A stretch of DNA of 64,000 bases from Lysinibacillus fusiformis. GTDB taxonomy: Bacteria > Bacillota > Bacilli > Bacillales_A > Planococcaceae. The stretch covers positions 716,862 through 780,861 of the forward strand of contig NZ_PYWL01000002.1 of NCBI RefSeq assembly GCF_003049525.1, read 5' to 3'. Position 1 is the first letter of the stretch; every line of letters begins with the position of its first letter. The notes beneath the pieces were generated by a model. That model was not told where the DNA came from and did no database searches. It was given only the letters and a program-made list of their open reading frames with translations. Both the position numbers and the translations under genes were made by a program. This document shows positions 32,817 to 41,961 of the stretch, piece after piece.

Positions 32817-34874
32817 ATGCTAAAACGGACAATTTATATTATTTGTTTGGGGGTTCTATTGTTTTCAAACTTTAACTTTAACGGTATTCAAACAATTGAT
32901 GTAGCCAATGCTGCTACCAATGTGCCTATTAAAGATACCATAACGCTTACTGTGAAATTTCCTGATACGGTTGGAGAAGGGTTTGGTGTAGAACCTACCG
33001 ATCCTGAAGAAATTCATCAGATGGTGGATAGTAAAGGTAAAAGTCATCCACAACGTACAGGGTGGGGAGCTATTAAATATGAATGCGTAAGAACAGATAC
33101 AGATTACATTGCTGGTTATGATTATTATGGAGACCCTATTTGGGATGTCCATACGGTATCGGGATGGAGACAAAAGGAAGACTACAGCACAGAAGATAGC
33201 CATGTTCCCCATCAGCCTGCTGAAGTCAAAAAAGAAATCGTGCAACAGTTTGGACAAGACATGTATGATTTAGCTGAAGCAGCTGGTGCTTTATTCTATT
33301 ATGACGATACAACTCCGGTTCCTGCTCGTTTCCTTACAGGTGACATTGGTGAATATAACAAACGAGTGAATGGTACGACAGGTCGCTATTCGATTTACTA
33401 TAAAGACTCTACTTATACAGGGCAACATTGCCAGAACGGGGAAAAAGCTTATTTTTATCGAAATAATGATTTCTTTGTCACGGCAACCTTTGATGTGGAG
33501 TGGGAAGAGCCTGGAGATAAACAAGGGACAGGGCTAGGGAGAGCTTATTGGGAATTAGAAAGAAAAGATAAAAATGGATTAAGCGAAGTAGCTGTCTACA
33601 GTAGCTTTAAAGGAGAATATGATAAGCATGTTGCGGTTCGAAATATTAAGCATACAGTAGACCTCGACACCAAACATGTTGAACAAGAAGGACCTATTGA
33701 ATTTTATATCAATGCGAAACAAGTACAAAATAAGGACATGCAGTATGCCTTTGAATATGAGTACACCAATAAAAAGATTGGTTGGGTTTGCACAGGGGCA
33801 GGAGAAGAACAAAGGTGTCATTGGGATGATCGTCCCGATTGGCGGGCCGTTCAAAAATTTGAGTTGAATGGTTCTATTCCTGTTGATCACCAGCAAGGAA
33901 AAGCTGAAAAATCGGACAAATTAGATGATGTTTTAGTGAAAAAATGGGTCGTTGGCAGAGAAGATAAGTATGGCCCATTAAAAGAATCAAAAGCCTATTA
34001 TGAACAATATAGTCGAGCTGAAGGGAACGAGTGGCAGGATGAGGTAAAGTTAAAAACACAAACTACGTTACCTATGACACCAGGTAAATTTATGTATAGC
34101 GTGGAACTACCTTCAGGCAAACATAAAGACGGTGATTTTTACCCACTGAAGAAAACGCAAAGCTCAGGTACCTATCAAGCAGCTGAGTTAGATGAGAGCT
34201 TACAAGCTGAATTTGCGGATGGCGTACAGCTGCAACAGAAAGTACTAACGGATAAGGGAATGAAAGCAGAACAACGTCAATTTGAGAGTGAATTTATTTC
34301 TGATATGTTTTTCACAGCCTCCGGAACAGGCTTTATGTCAGGCTATAATTATGCAGAGAAAGTGAAGCAAGCTATTAAGAATGATCAAGCCCTACCAAGT
34401 TTCTCGCAAGTAGTACAAGAAGGTACAGCTAAAGGGGAAGCCGAGTTTGTTCAATATACAAAGGGTGTGCCTTTTGAGGATGATTGGGTCTTTACGAAAT
34501 CTGAAGAGGATTTTCCTCACTTACAACGTTATTCTTTACCAGTTACACCGAATTCTGAATTGCTACCAAAAGAAACATACAAAAATCAATTAGAGTTAGT
34601 GGATATGGGTCTAAGTGATTTGAGCTTTACATTTGATCAATCCTTTAGCTTTGAACATTTCTTATTCGGTTCAGGGTATGATGATGCCTGGATTATCGAG
34701 CAGCCAGAGTCCAGGTTCCCTGTGACAGAATATGAGACTGTGGAGTTGACGCATGAACAAGTAAAAGCACTTGCAGCTGCAGAGCGACAACATTCTAATA
34801 ATAAAATTCATAACTTCCGTTTTGTGGATCGGACTTTCCCTAATAAAGTGAGGGAAATTAGAGGCGCAAATTAA
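32817..34874 (+). CDS. Large exported protein of unknown function
   Basis: 685 residues; AAAGG just before ATG. Signal peptide (TIYIICLGVLLFSNFNFNG, cleavage near ANA-A). The mature part is beta-rich, aromatic and acidic, with four scattered Cys (YECVRT, GQHCQNG, WVCTGAGE, QRCHW), suggesting disulphides. No transmembrane segment or anchor at the C-terminus. No family recognised. Located just before virB6 and after the SLH protein, so a surface or extracellular component of the transfer machinery is the likeliest guess. Ends with family stem-loop copy 5. Confidence 0.65.
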   Translation: MLKRTIYIICLGVLLFSNFNFNGIQTIDVANAATNVPIKDTITLTVKFPDTVGEGFGVEPTDPEEIHQMVDSKGKSHPQRTGWGAIKYECVRTDTDYIAGYDYYGDPIWDVHTVSGWRQKEDYSTEDSHVPHQPAEVKKEIVQQFGQDMYDLAEAAGALFYYDDTTPVPARFLTGDIGEYNKRVNGTTGRYSIYYKDSTYTGQHCQNGEKAYFYRNNDFFVTATFDVEWEEPGDKQGTGLGRAYWELERKDKNGLSEVAVYSSFKGEYDKHVAVRNIKHTVDLDTKHVEQEGPIEFYINAKQVQNKDMQYAFEYEYTNKKIGWVCTGAGEEQRCHWDDRPDWRAVQKFELNGSIPVDHQQGKAEKSDKLDDVLVKKWVVGREDKYGPLKESKAYYEQYSRAEGNEWQDEVKLKTQTTLPMTPGKFMYSVELPSGKHKDGDFYPLKKTQSSGTYQAAELDESLQAEFADGVQLQQKVLTDKGMKAEQRQFESEFISDMFFTASGTGFMSGYNYAEKVKQAIKNDQALPSFSQVVQEGTAKGEAEFVQYTKGVPFEDDWVFTKSEEDFPHLQRYSLPVTPNSELLPKETYKNQLELVDMGLSDLSFTFDQSFSFEHFLFGSGYDDAWIIEQPESRFPVTEYETVELTHEQVKALAAAERQHSNNKIHNFRFVDRTFPNKVREIRGAN

Positions 34875-34890
34875 AGACAACTGTTTAATA

Positions 34891-34920
34891 AGGATTCACC
34901 AAAAATGGTGAGTCCTTTTT
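34891..34920 (+). terminator. Family stem-loop, copy 5 of 7
   Basis: AGGATTCACCA-aaaa-TGGTGAGTCCTTTTT, 16 bases after the preceding stop. Confidence 0.8.
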
Positions 34921-34951
34921 ATATGTAGAAAATAAGAAGGGAGGATTCGAT

Positions 34952-37375
34952 ATGGACGATAATGAAATTATCGAGAAACATAAGATACTTGAATCCATCT
35001 TGCATGTGAGTGATGGCTTTCTTTGGCAAGATGTGTTTAGGGCACTTGGAAGTGGCATTGTCTACACTTTAAGCTGGCTAAATCAATTGTTAGAAGGTAT
35101 AGCGACTAAAATTATCACACTGAACGACTTTTATTCTACGGGCGCAATGGGAGAATTCATGGATAAGGCGCGACCGCTGATATGGATCGTCTTTTTTATT
35201 GCTCTAGTAGTCCTGGGCTTTCAATTTATGTTCAATAAAATCGAGAAACGTAATGAAGTTCTCCTTAATATTGTGATGGCTTTATGCTTTATCGTCATCA
35301 TTCCAGATTTAATGTCGAATACGCAAAAGATAGTTGGTGTCGGGATTGAGCAAATGAATCCTGAAAATGAAACACTCTCTAGTAATATGATTAAAAGTAA
35401 TGTGGCTGACGTCCTATACTATGCGGAACATGATTTTCAATTTTCGAGTAGTACACGTGGGGACGAAAGTTCACCTCCACGGCCAGCTAATAAAGCAGAT
35501 AGTTCGATAGGAACTACAGATTATACTTACGCGAATCGTTTTTCTGATTCTTCAGCCTTGCATATCCCTTTCTTGCAGAAATTAGACTTTCATGAAGATG
35601 ATGGATGGATTTTTAAAGAAGATTGGGTAAAGCAATTAAGTGACGAAACAAAAGAGGTTTTGAAAACAAAATCTGTGTCTACAGGTGTTGGGGACGGTTA
35701 TCAAGTAGAGGACTTAGAAAAAAATGCAGTTCCTATGACTAAGATAGGTAGGGAAACTTATTATCGTTATCATGTCAATTGGCTGTCTTTGATAGTGTCC
35801 TTACTGGTAACATCAATTGCTTTAGGTATTACTGTTCTTAAAATCGGCCGTTCTATTTTTGACCTCGCTTTCCATCAAATTTTTGGTATGTTCATTGCAG
35901 CAAGTGATCTTACAGGTGGGCAACGTACGAAAAAGGTACTGGTGGAAATGGTCAATACCTTTGCGGTGATCTTTGTTATGACCGGGCTCCTGCAATTGTT
36001 CGTTTTGTTCGTGAATTGGGCAAACGGATTAAAGGTGGAGATTGGTATGTTTGGTGTGATTTTGCTCATGATTGCAGGGGCTTGGGCATTGATTGATGCT
36101 CCAGACATTGTTCAACGTATGCTTGGTATCGATGCAGGCTTACGCAATGGATGGCAAGCAATGATGGGTGCATATGCCGGAGGTAAAGCATTGACAGCTG
36201 GCGCACAGGCTCTTAAAAATGTGGCAGGAAAAGGTGCTGCTACTGTAGCTGGTGGAGCAAACATGGCGAAGAGAGCTGTTGAAGGAATGCGTACAGAAAC
36301 ACCATCTGAGGCAGGAAAACGTACTTCTGTGCCAGCGATACCAGGTAGTGGCGATGTAAAAGCCATACCGAAATCAGATGAGCAGCATTCAAATTCTACT
36401 ATGGGAGGTACATCAGAACCTATCCCGTCATCAGGTGAAAGTGATGGAATGAGTGCATATGATCAGATAGCTGCAACCTCCCAAGATTATGAGCCAATCC
36501 CGTCTAGTGATAACAGTAACCAGGTGGATATGCCAGGAAGTATAGGAAATGTTCAACCTGGTCAAATACCAAGTCAAGGTGGGAAGGAAAAAGGAAGTTC
36601 ATCAATCCAACCAAAGCCAGTATCAACAGCAGCTGCTAAACCAGGAACAAATACAAGTGATGTTTCGCAACAAGGTGCTATGCAACGTCAAGAAAGTCAA
36701 CCTATATCAGGAAGTCCTAATGTTGATTCCTCAATGCAAGGTGTAACTGGTCCAGATGGTGACATACACCAGGGTTCAATTCAGCGACAAGAACATGAGC
36801 CAATTCCATTTAGTGGAGCAATCCCATCCGTAGGAATTGCACCAAGTACATCAGGAGTGACAACGCAATCGGGTACAGGAAATGTTCCAGCAGGGCCGAA
36901 CGTACGTCAAGCAAGTGAAGCAATCCCATCTGTAGGGGTTGCACCACAGCCAAGTACATCAGGAGTGACAACGCCATCCGGTGCAGGAAATGTTCCAACA
37001 GGGGCAAATGTACATCAAGTAAGTGAAGCAATCCCATCCGTAGGGGTTGCACCACAGCCAAGTACACCAATAGTGACTCAACCATCGAATTCAGGAAGTG
37101 TGCAGCAAGGGCCAGTAGTTTCGACTGGAGGAGGTCAAGGTAGTACTATGCAACCTAATCAAAAGTCTTCTACTATTAATCCTAAAACTTATGGCCATAA
37201 ACAGACCGTGCATACAAATACAATTCTTGGCGGAAATCCTTCTGTACAACAATTTAAAGAACGTGTGACTCGTGCTGGTAATAGTGGATTTACACTCGGT
37301 CAAAATATTCGTCGTATGTCCAATAATATAGGAAAAGTAGGAAAAGGAAAAAAACAAGGGAGTGACCAAGAATAA
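34952..37375 (+). CDS. VirB6/TrbL-like channel protein with long low-complexity tail
   Basis: 807 residues; GGGAGG upstream. Residues 1-395 contain at least five membrane helices (PLIWIVFFIALVVLGFQFMF; IVMALCFIVIIPDL; LSLIVSLLVTSIALGITVL; FAVIFVMTGLLQLFVLFVNW; FGVILLMIAGAWALIDAP) as in VirB6/TrbL-type channel subunits. A G/A-rich stretch follows (GAYAGGKALTAGAQALKNVA). Residues 440-780 are Ser/Pro/Gly/Gln-rich without hydrophobic segments, with 34-36-residue repeats (IPSVGVAPQPSTSGVTTPSG and so on). Such tails occur in VirB6-type proteins of Gram-positive plasmids, but the repeats are unusual. Overlaps the next gene (TAATG). Confidence 0.8.
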   Translation: MDDNEIIEKHKILESILHVSDGFLWQDVFRALGSGIVYTLSWLNQLLEGIATKIITLNDFYSTGAMGEFMDKARPLIWIVFFIALVVLGFQFMFNKIEKRNEVLLNIVMALCFIVIIPDLMSNTQKIVGVGIEQMNPENETLSSNMIKSNVADVLYYAEHDFQFSSSTRGDESSPPRPANKADSSIGTTDYTYANRFSDSSALHIPFLQKLDFHEDDGWIFKEDWVKQLSDETKEVLKTKSVSTGVGDGYQVEDLEKNAVPMTKIGRETYYRYHVNWLSLIVSLLVTSIALGITVLKIGRSIFDLAFHQIFGMFIAASDLTGGQRTKKVLVEMVNTFAVIFVMTGLLQLFVLFVNWANGLKVEIGMFGVILLMIAGAWALIDAPDIVQRMLGIDAGLRNGWQAMMGAYAGGKALTAGAQALKNVAGKGAATVAGGANMAKRAVEGMRTETPSEAGKRTSVPAIPGSGDVKAIPKSDEQHSNSTMGGTSEPIPSSGESDGMSAYDQIAATSQDYEPIPSSDNSNQVDMPGSIGNVQPGQIPSQGGKEKGSSSIQPKPVSTAAAKPGTNTSDVSQQGAMQRQESQPISGSPNVDSSMQGVTGPDGDIHQGSIQRQEHEPIPFSGAIPSVGIAPSTSGVTTQSGTGNVPAGPNVRQASEAIPSVGVAPQPSTSGVTTPSGAGNVPTGANVHQVSEAIPSVGVAPQPSTPIVTQPSNSGSVQQGPVVSTGGGQGSTMQPNQKSSTINPKTYGHKQTVHTNTILGGNPSVQQFKERVTRAGNSGFTLGQNIRRMSNNIGKVGKGKKQGSDQE
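36818..37070 (+). repeat. Tandem coding repeats of about 108 bp in the VirB6-like gene
   Basis: Units begin at 36818, 36920 and 37028 with GCAATCCCATC(C/T)GTAGG; spacing is 102 and 108 bp (34 and 36 codons). The first unit lacks six bases (CAGCCA in the later ones), an in-frame change. The third is partial. Confidence 0.75.
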
Positions 37376-37698
37376 TGTATGATATTCCAAAAGAAATCAA
37401 AGCAAAGCCTAAAATTGTCGGCTTAGAAGTAAAGGAGTTAATCATTTTATTGGTTAGCTTTTTTCTTTTTTTCACCGTATTAAAAGATTTAGTACACGGT
37501 ATTTTGTTTATTCCTTATATATTAATTGCAAGTGGTACATTGTTTTGGATGGTGTTGCCTTCCAGAAATAATCCGCGACTCAAAAACTACATGTCATTGT
37601 ATTTATATTTCAAGCGAAATAAATACACCTATCATGCAGTAGATGTCAAAAAAATTATGAATGATTATTTATATGGAGAGGGGGATCATCGTGACTAA
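37375..37698 (+). CDS. PrgI/VirB3-like small membrane protein
   Basis: 107 residues; start overlaps the VirB6-like stop. The N-terminal MYDIPKEIKAKPKIVGLEVK, then two membrane helices (LIILLVSFFLFFTVLKDLV; FIPYILIASGTLFWMVLP) and SRNNPRLKNYMSLYLYFKRN are the standard PrgI pattern found just before the VirB4 gene in Gram-positive transfer systems, where it fills the VirB3 role at the inner membrane. Length is normal. Overlaps the TrsD-like gene by eight bases. Confidence 0.82.
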   Translation: MYDIPKEIKAKPKIVGLEVKELIILLVSFFLFFTVLKDLVHGILFIPYILIASGTLFWMVLPSRNNPRLKNYMSLYLYFKRNKYTYHAVDVKKIMNDYLYGEGDHRD

Positions 37699-38331
37699 AG
37701 AGAAAATCAAGCCTATTATTGTCCCTACTTATACGGAGGAAAAAGCATCTAAAAAGAGCTTCTTAAAAAAGTTTCCTTATTTTCAAAAGAATAAAACGAC
37801 AAGGAAAAAGGTTGAAAGAAAATCACATGTTTTACGGAAAACCCCCATGATTATGCCATTTCTAGATATCACTGAAGAGTACATTGTGATGAAAAAAGGC
37901 TACTTTATGGATATCTTTCAAATTTCGCCAAATGATTTGCATTCACTAACGGATACCGATATAACAATAAAACTTTTAGAAAAAGCTCGCTTTTACGTAG
38001 TTCTGCGTCTCAACATAAAGTTGTCGGGTTAAACTTTCCAGCCAATACAGAAAAGCAAAGGCTTTATTGGGAGAGAAAAAAGGAAAGAACGACAGATCCA
38101 TTACGGATACGCTTTATCAACCGGAAATTATTTGAGTTAGAATTTATAGCGCGTGAGCGTACAAATCGTGAATTTTTCTTGTTCGTATATGCTGAATCTT
38201 CTCAGACTTTAGAGGATGAAAAAAAGCAAGTAGTGAGAGGGATGAGACAATCATTCCCTTTGCAAACTTTATCAAATGAAAAGAAACAAGACATTTTATT
38301 TATGATGTCCAATCAAAACTCAAAATTATAA
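37691..38331 (+). pseudogene. TrsD-like transfer protein, frameshifted
   Basis: GTG start at 37691 behind GGAGAGGGGG. The first frame gives 113 residues up to a stop at 38032 (TPMIMPFLDITEEYIVMKKG, DIFQISPNDLHSL). The continuation, VVGLNFPANTEKQRLYWERK to QTLSNEKKQDILFMMSNQNS, lies in the frame reached by adding one base between 37985 and 38002; one extra C at 37996 would give ARFYRSSASQHKVVGLNFPA. Full length would be 213 residues, as for TrsD of staphylococcal pGO1/pSK41, the separate N-terminal part of the VirB4 system. A true single-base deletion or a sequencing error cannot be told apart here. If real, transfer is probably impaired. Confidence 0.8.
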
Positions 38332-38354
38332 GTATAGGAGGGGGATGATGAACG

Positions 38355-40298
38355 ATGAAGTTATTAGACTCGGTTATGAAGTTTAAGCAGCCGGATAAAT
38401 CGAAGCGAGAAAAAGAGCATAACCCCACTTTTTTAGCTGCCATACAGCCCCAGGGTGGCATTTTATTTAAAGATAAATATATCCAAAAGGGAGACGGTTA
38501 TGAGGCCTGTATTCATATATGGGACTATCCAACGGCTGTATCAAAACTATGGTTAGAAAAAATATTTTCCATGCGTGATGTCATTTCAACAATGGATATT
38601 GCAACAATGCCTAAAGATGAAACCGTTAGTGCCATTAACAAAAGCATGGTAGAGCAGACAGTACGTTATTCAAGTGGTAAGCAACAGTCTGAAAAAATGG
38701 ATGCTCAAAATAGTTATCAAGAGTTAGAGAGTCTTTACCAGGGGATTTCGCAGATGGGTGAGGTCGTAAAGCTTGTCGATATTCGCTTATTTGTACATGC
38801 CAAAACAATGCATGAATTGGAACAAAAAGTACAAACAGTTGAGACGGATTTAATATCGTATGGGTTTAAGGGAACTGTGTTTCTTAATGAAAGTAGTTGG
38901 GAATGGCAGTCCCTTTTTGTGCCTTACGAAGAACAACAAACGTTTCCAAATAAAAGAGAAAGTAAAGGCATACCAGCGCTTTCATTAGCTGCAGGTTTGC
39001 CTTTTCATTTTTCAGAGCTTAACGATCCAACAGGAAGTTATTTAGGCACAACATTTAGTGGTGGTAACGTCATTTACGATTTGTTCCATAGGGATAAAAA
39101 ACGTCGATACTATAATGCTGTTGCGGTTGGGACAATGGGAGCTGGTAAGTCAACATTGCTAAAAAAGCTTTTTACAGACAATTCCTGTCGAGGGAACTTT
39201 ATTCGGGGATTTGATGTAACAGGTGAATTTGAAACAACAGTCAAAACACAGAACGGCCAATTAATTAGTCTTGACGGTTCGCAAGGTATTATCAATCCTT
39301 TGCACATTTATCGTGTAAGAGATGGCTCGGATCAAAAAAGCGAAAAATTAAGTTTTATGCAACATCTTTCAAAATTAGCTACGTTTTATCAATTTTTAAC
39401 GGTCAACCCTTCGACAGAAGAAATGGAAGAATTTAAGAAAATAACTCGAGAATTTTATCATTCTCTCGGGTTTGAAGATCTTATTGAAACAACAGGCGTG
39501 ACACAATTGAAAAATGAAGAGTACCCAATTTTCAGTGATTTCTTAGTCCACGTTCGTGATGAGTTATACGAAAATGCTGAAAGACGTATCATTCGACCAG
39601 AATTATCTATTGCACGGGCTAATCGATTAGAAAAAATTGAATTAGTCATCGATAACTTGGTGAACACATATGGCCATTTATTTAACGGCCATACCACGTT
39701 ACCAGCATTTACGGACGAACAAATCATTATGTTCTCTATTAGAAATCTCACAAGATTATCAAAGAATATATTTAATGCACAAATGTTCAGCGCACTTTCA
39801 CTGATTTGGGATAACCTTATTCAAATTGGAGCTCCCCAATTAAAGGCTATCTATGAAGACCCTAATTTTAATGAAGATGATGCCTTACGATTTGTAATCT
39901 TTATAGACGAGTCTCACCGCATAGTCAATGCAGAAAATGTGCTGGCCGTTGATTACTTAATAGAATTCGAACGGGAAGCTCGTAAATATCTTGGTGGATT
40001 GGTATTTGCAACACAATCCATTCGCGATGTTGTGCCAGAGCATGCGGATTCAGAAGTTGTGTCGAAGATTCGTACCTTATTTGAACTAACACAATACAAA
40101 TTTATTATGCAGCAAGATTCAAATACATTAGATGCCATGCGGACTATTTTTGAAGGACAAATAAGCGAAAGTGAGTTGGCTCAAATACCTCAATTACAAC
40201 AAGGAGATTGTTTATTGTCGATTAGCGGTGTTGGCAACTTGATGTTTTCAGTAGAAGCATCTGAGGAAGAATTAGCTATCTTTAGAGGAGGTATGTAA
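38355..40298 (+). CDS. virB4: VirB4/TrsE-type transfer ATPase
   Basis: 647 residues; GGAGGGGG upstream. The motor ATPase of the type IV secretion channel. Walker A AVGTMGAGKSTLLKKLF, GFDVTGEFE, Walker B FVIFIDESHRIV, and the C-terminal Q/R-rich motif (FATQSIRDVVPEH, FKFIMQQDSN-like) are all present. The length equals TrsE-class proteins, in which the N-terminal VirB4 domain is a separate gene, as in this operon. Two bases separate it from the VirB8-like gene. Confidence 0.92.
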   Translation: MKLLDSVMKFKQPDKSKREKEHNPTFLAAIQPQGGILFKDKYIQKGDGYEACIHIWDYPTAVSKLWLEKIFSMRDVISTMDIATMPKDETVSAINKSMVEQTVRYSSGKQQSEKMDAQNSYQELESLYQGISQMGEVVKLVDIRLFVHAKTMHELEQKVQTVETDLISYGFKGTVFLNESSWEWQSLFVPYEEQQTFPNKRESKGIPALSLAAGLPFHFSELNDPTGSYLGTTFSGGNVIYDLFHRDKKRRYYNAVAVGTMGAGKSTLLKKLFTDNSCRGNFIRGFDVTGEFETTVKTQNGQLISLDGSQGIINPLHIYRVRDGSDQKSEKLSFMQHLSKLATFYQFLTVNPSTEEMEEFKKITREFYHSLGFEDLIETTGVTQLKNEEYPIFSDFLVHVRDELYENAERRIIRPELSIARANRLEKIELVIDNLVNTYGHLFNGHTTLPAFTDEQIIMFSIRNLTRLSKNIFNAQMFSALSLIWDNLIQIGAPQLKAIYEDPNFNEDDALRFVIFIDESHRIVNAENVLAVDYLIEFEREARKYLGGLVFATQSIRDVVPEHADSEVVSKIRTLFELTQYKFIMQQDSNTLDAMRTIFEGQISESELAQIPQLQQGDCLLSISGVGNLMFSVEASEEELAIFRGGM

Positions 40299-40299
40299 T

Positions 40300-40905
40300 G
40301 TGGAACGTTCAACAAAGTCGAAATTCATTTTGGTCGTATTCATTGGTTTAGTCATGTTAGCATTCATGATAAAAATGTTCTTTTATGATGGGAAAGATAA
40401 AAATAATACTGGATTTGATGGAGAAAAAGAATATAGCTACACAGATCCTATAGAGGAAGAGAAACCAAATTCAGAGGACGAAATCATTAAAGACCAACAA
40501 GTACCTGTGGGAAATACCGAAATTGATTATAACGCAGAATACGAGACAAAATTCGGTGAAGAAAAGGTGCAAAAAGCGAAGAAGATAGCAGAAAAGGTCA
40601 TGCAATCTTGGCTAGAAAATGATACAGACATGGAGATGTGGAAGGAAATTTCTACAGCTCCATTTTTAATTGTCGTGGAAAATGAAGTACTGGCTCCGAA
40701 GGATCAGCTAACAAGAAAGGTACAGTCACAGGAAGTATCTTCTACAGAGGCATCAGGAGATCGAGATATACGATTTATGATCTATGCAACATGGGATGTG
40801 CTGTCTGCAGGCAAGAAAGTTAGAGAACAGTCCAATATGTACAAGTTAACTTTAACACTTTCAGAGTCTGGAGAGTGGGTTGTAAAAGAGTTGAGTCGTG
40901 TATGA
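40300..40905 (+). CDS. VirB8/TcpC-like bitopic membrane protein
   Basis: 201 residues; GTG start with AGAGGAGG upstream. One N-terminal membrane helix (KFILVVFIGLVMLAFMIKMF), an acidic linker (DPIEEEKPNSEDEIIKDQ) and a soluble domain of about 110 residues (KKIAEKVMQSWLENDTDMEM ... YKLTLTLSESGEWVVKEL) with the alpha-then-beta layout of NTF2-like VirB8 domains. Place directly after VirB4 supports this. It overlaps the wall-hydrolase gene (ATGA), so both are translated together. Confidence 0.6.
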   Translation: MERSTKSKFILVVFIGLVMLAFMIKMFFYDGKDKNNTGFDGEKEYSYTDPIEEEKPNSEDEIIKDQQVPVGNTEIDYNAEYETKFGEEKVQKAKKIAEKVMQSWLENDTDMEMWKEISTAPFLIVVENEVLAPKDQLTRKVQSQEVSSTEASGDRDIRFMIYATWDVLSAGKKVREQSNMYKLTLTLSESGEWVVKELSRV

Positions 40906-41945
40906 AGCAACTAATAAATTTTATTGGAAAGCAGGTAGGTAAGAAGGTTTTGCTATGGATTGGAGGCTCGTTAGGGCTTTCATTCTTTGCAATTGTAGGT
41001 GTCATTTTGCTGGCGATCATCATCATTATTGGTGCCGTTGGAGGCTCAGGTAGCAACCGTACACCGATAGGAGGAAATGGTTTATCCTCTTGTTCCGTGA
41101 CTGGAGAAATCGATGAAGCTAGTTGGAATGCTGCCTTTTCAAATGCAGGTGCTTTTACTGGAAAAGGTGATTTATTTATTGAACTTGCACGACTAAATGG
41201 TATTGATCCTGTCTTGGCTGCAGCCATTGCTTTTCACGAAACAGGTCGAGGGACATCGAATGCGGTGGTGAATAAAAACAATCCAGGAGGCATCATGGAC
41301 CCGGCCACAGGTTGGTCTAAGTTAATGCATTTTTCCTCTTTAGAGGAAGGTTTGTCATACACAATGGCGAATTTAAAGCGTCGAATTATCGATGACGGAC
41401 TCTCAACAATTGAATCATTAGGAAGCGTTTATGCACCCATCGGGGCAGCAAATGATCCGAACGGATTGAATGCACATTGGGTTCCAACGGTCACTAAATT
41501 TGCTAGTGAATTGGGTGGCTTAACTATGAATTGTTCTCCTATGGGTTCACAAATTGTTGGAAATGATGCTTTTAAAACGATTTTAAACGAGATGTTAAAG
41601 TATGAAGGTTGGTCCTATGTTTGGAGTGGCTACAATCCAAATATGGGCTTTGATTGTTCCGGATTAATGCAATGGTCATACGCCAAAGTTGGTATCAAGC
41701 TGCCACGTACAGCCTATACACAATACCAATTTGCTCAACCAATTACACGGGACCAATTGCAACCAGGCGACTTAATTTTCTTTAAAAGTGCTAATTACGC
41801 ACCAGTTACACACGTTGGGATGTATGTAGGTTCCGGAAAAATGTTTAACTCACAAAATGATGGAGTACGTTATGATGACGCGTTAACTGGTTATTGGGGT
41901 TCAGTCATTGTGGGCTATGGAAGAGTGGCCGATTTCTCTGAATAA
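40902..41945 (+). CDS. Membrane-anchored lysozyme-like plus NlpC/P60 wall hydrolase
   Basis: 347 residues from the ATG at 40902, overlapping the VirB8-like stop. One membrane helix (residues 20-46), then a lysozyme/glucosaminidase-like domain (about 85-200; AAAIAFHETGRGTSNAVVNK with the catalytic Glu, NPGGIMDP) and an NlpC/P60 endopeptidase domain (about 225-345) with catalytic Cys in MGFDCSGLMQW and His in VTHVGMYVGSG. The same two-domain layout occurs in CwlT of ICEBs1 and the VirB1-like proteins of Gram-positive conjugation, which cut glycan and peptide to let the channel through the wall. Confidence 0.9.
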   Translation: MKQLINFIGKQVGKKVLLWIGGSLGLSFFAIVGVILLAIIIIIGAVGGSGSNRTPIGGNGLSSCSVTGEIDEASWNAAFSNAGAFTGKGDLFIELARLNGIDPVLAAAIAFHETGRGTSNAVVNKNNPGGIMDPATGWSKLMHFSSLEEGLSYTMANLKRRIIDDGLSTIESLGSVYAPIGAANDPNGLNAHWVPTVTKFASELGGLTMNCSPMGSQIVGNDAFKTILNEMLKYEGWSYVWSGYNPNMGFDCSGLMQWSYAKVGIKLPRTAYTQYQFAQPITRDQLQPGDLIFFKSANYAPVTHVGMYVGSGKMFNSQNDGVRYDDALTGYWGSVIVGYGRVADFSE

Positions 41946-41961
41946 AGGAGGGCGTTAACTT

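Noticed and set aside
36810..37085. Leu-rich minus-strand ORF in the VirB6-like gene
   Set aside because: Antisense of the repeats, without a start signal; its apparent repeat structure is inherited from the plus strand.
37691..40298. One VirB4 gene split by the frameshift and a stop
   Set aside because: The stop at 38331 and the new start at 38355, with its own ribosome binding site, match the natural TrsD/TrsE gene split. Only the shift near 37996 is abnormal.
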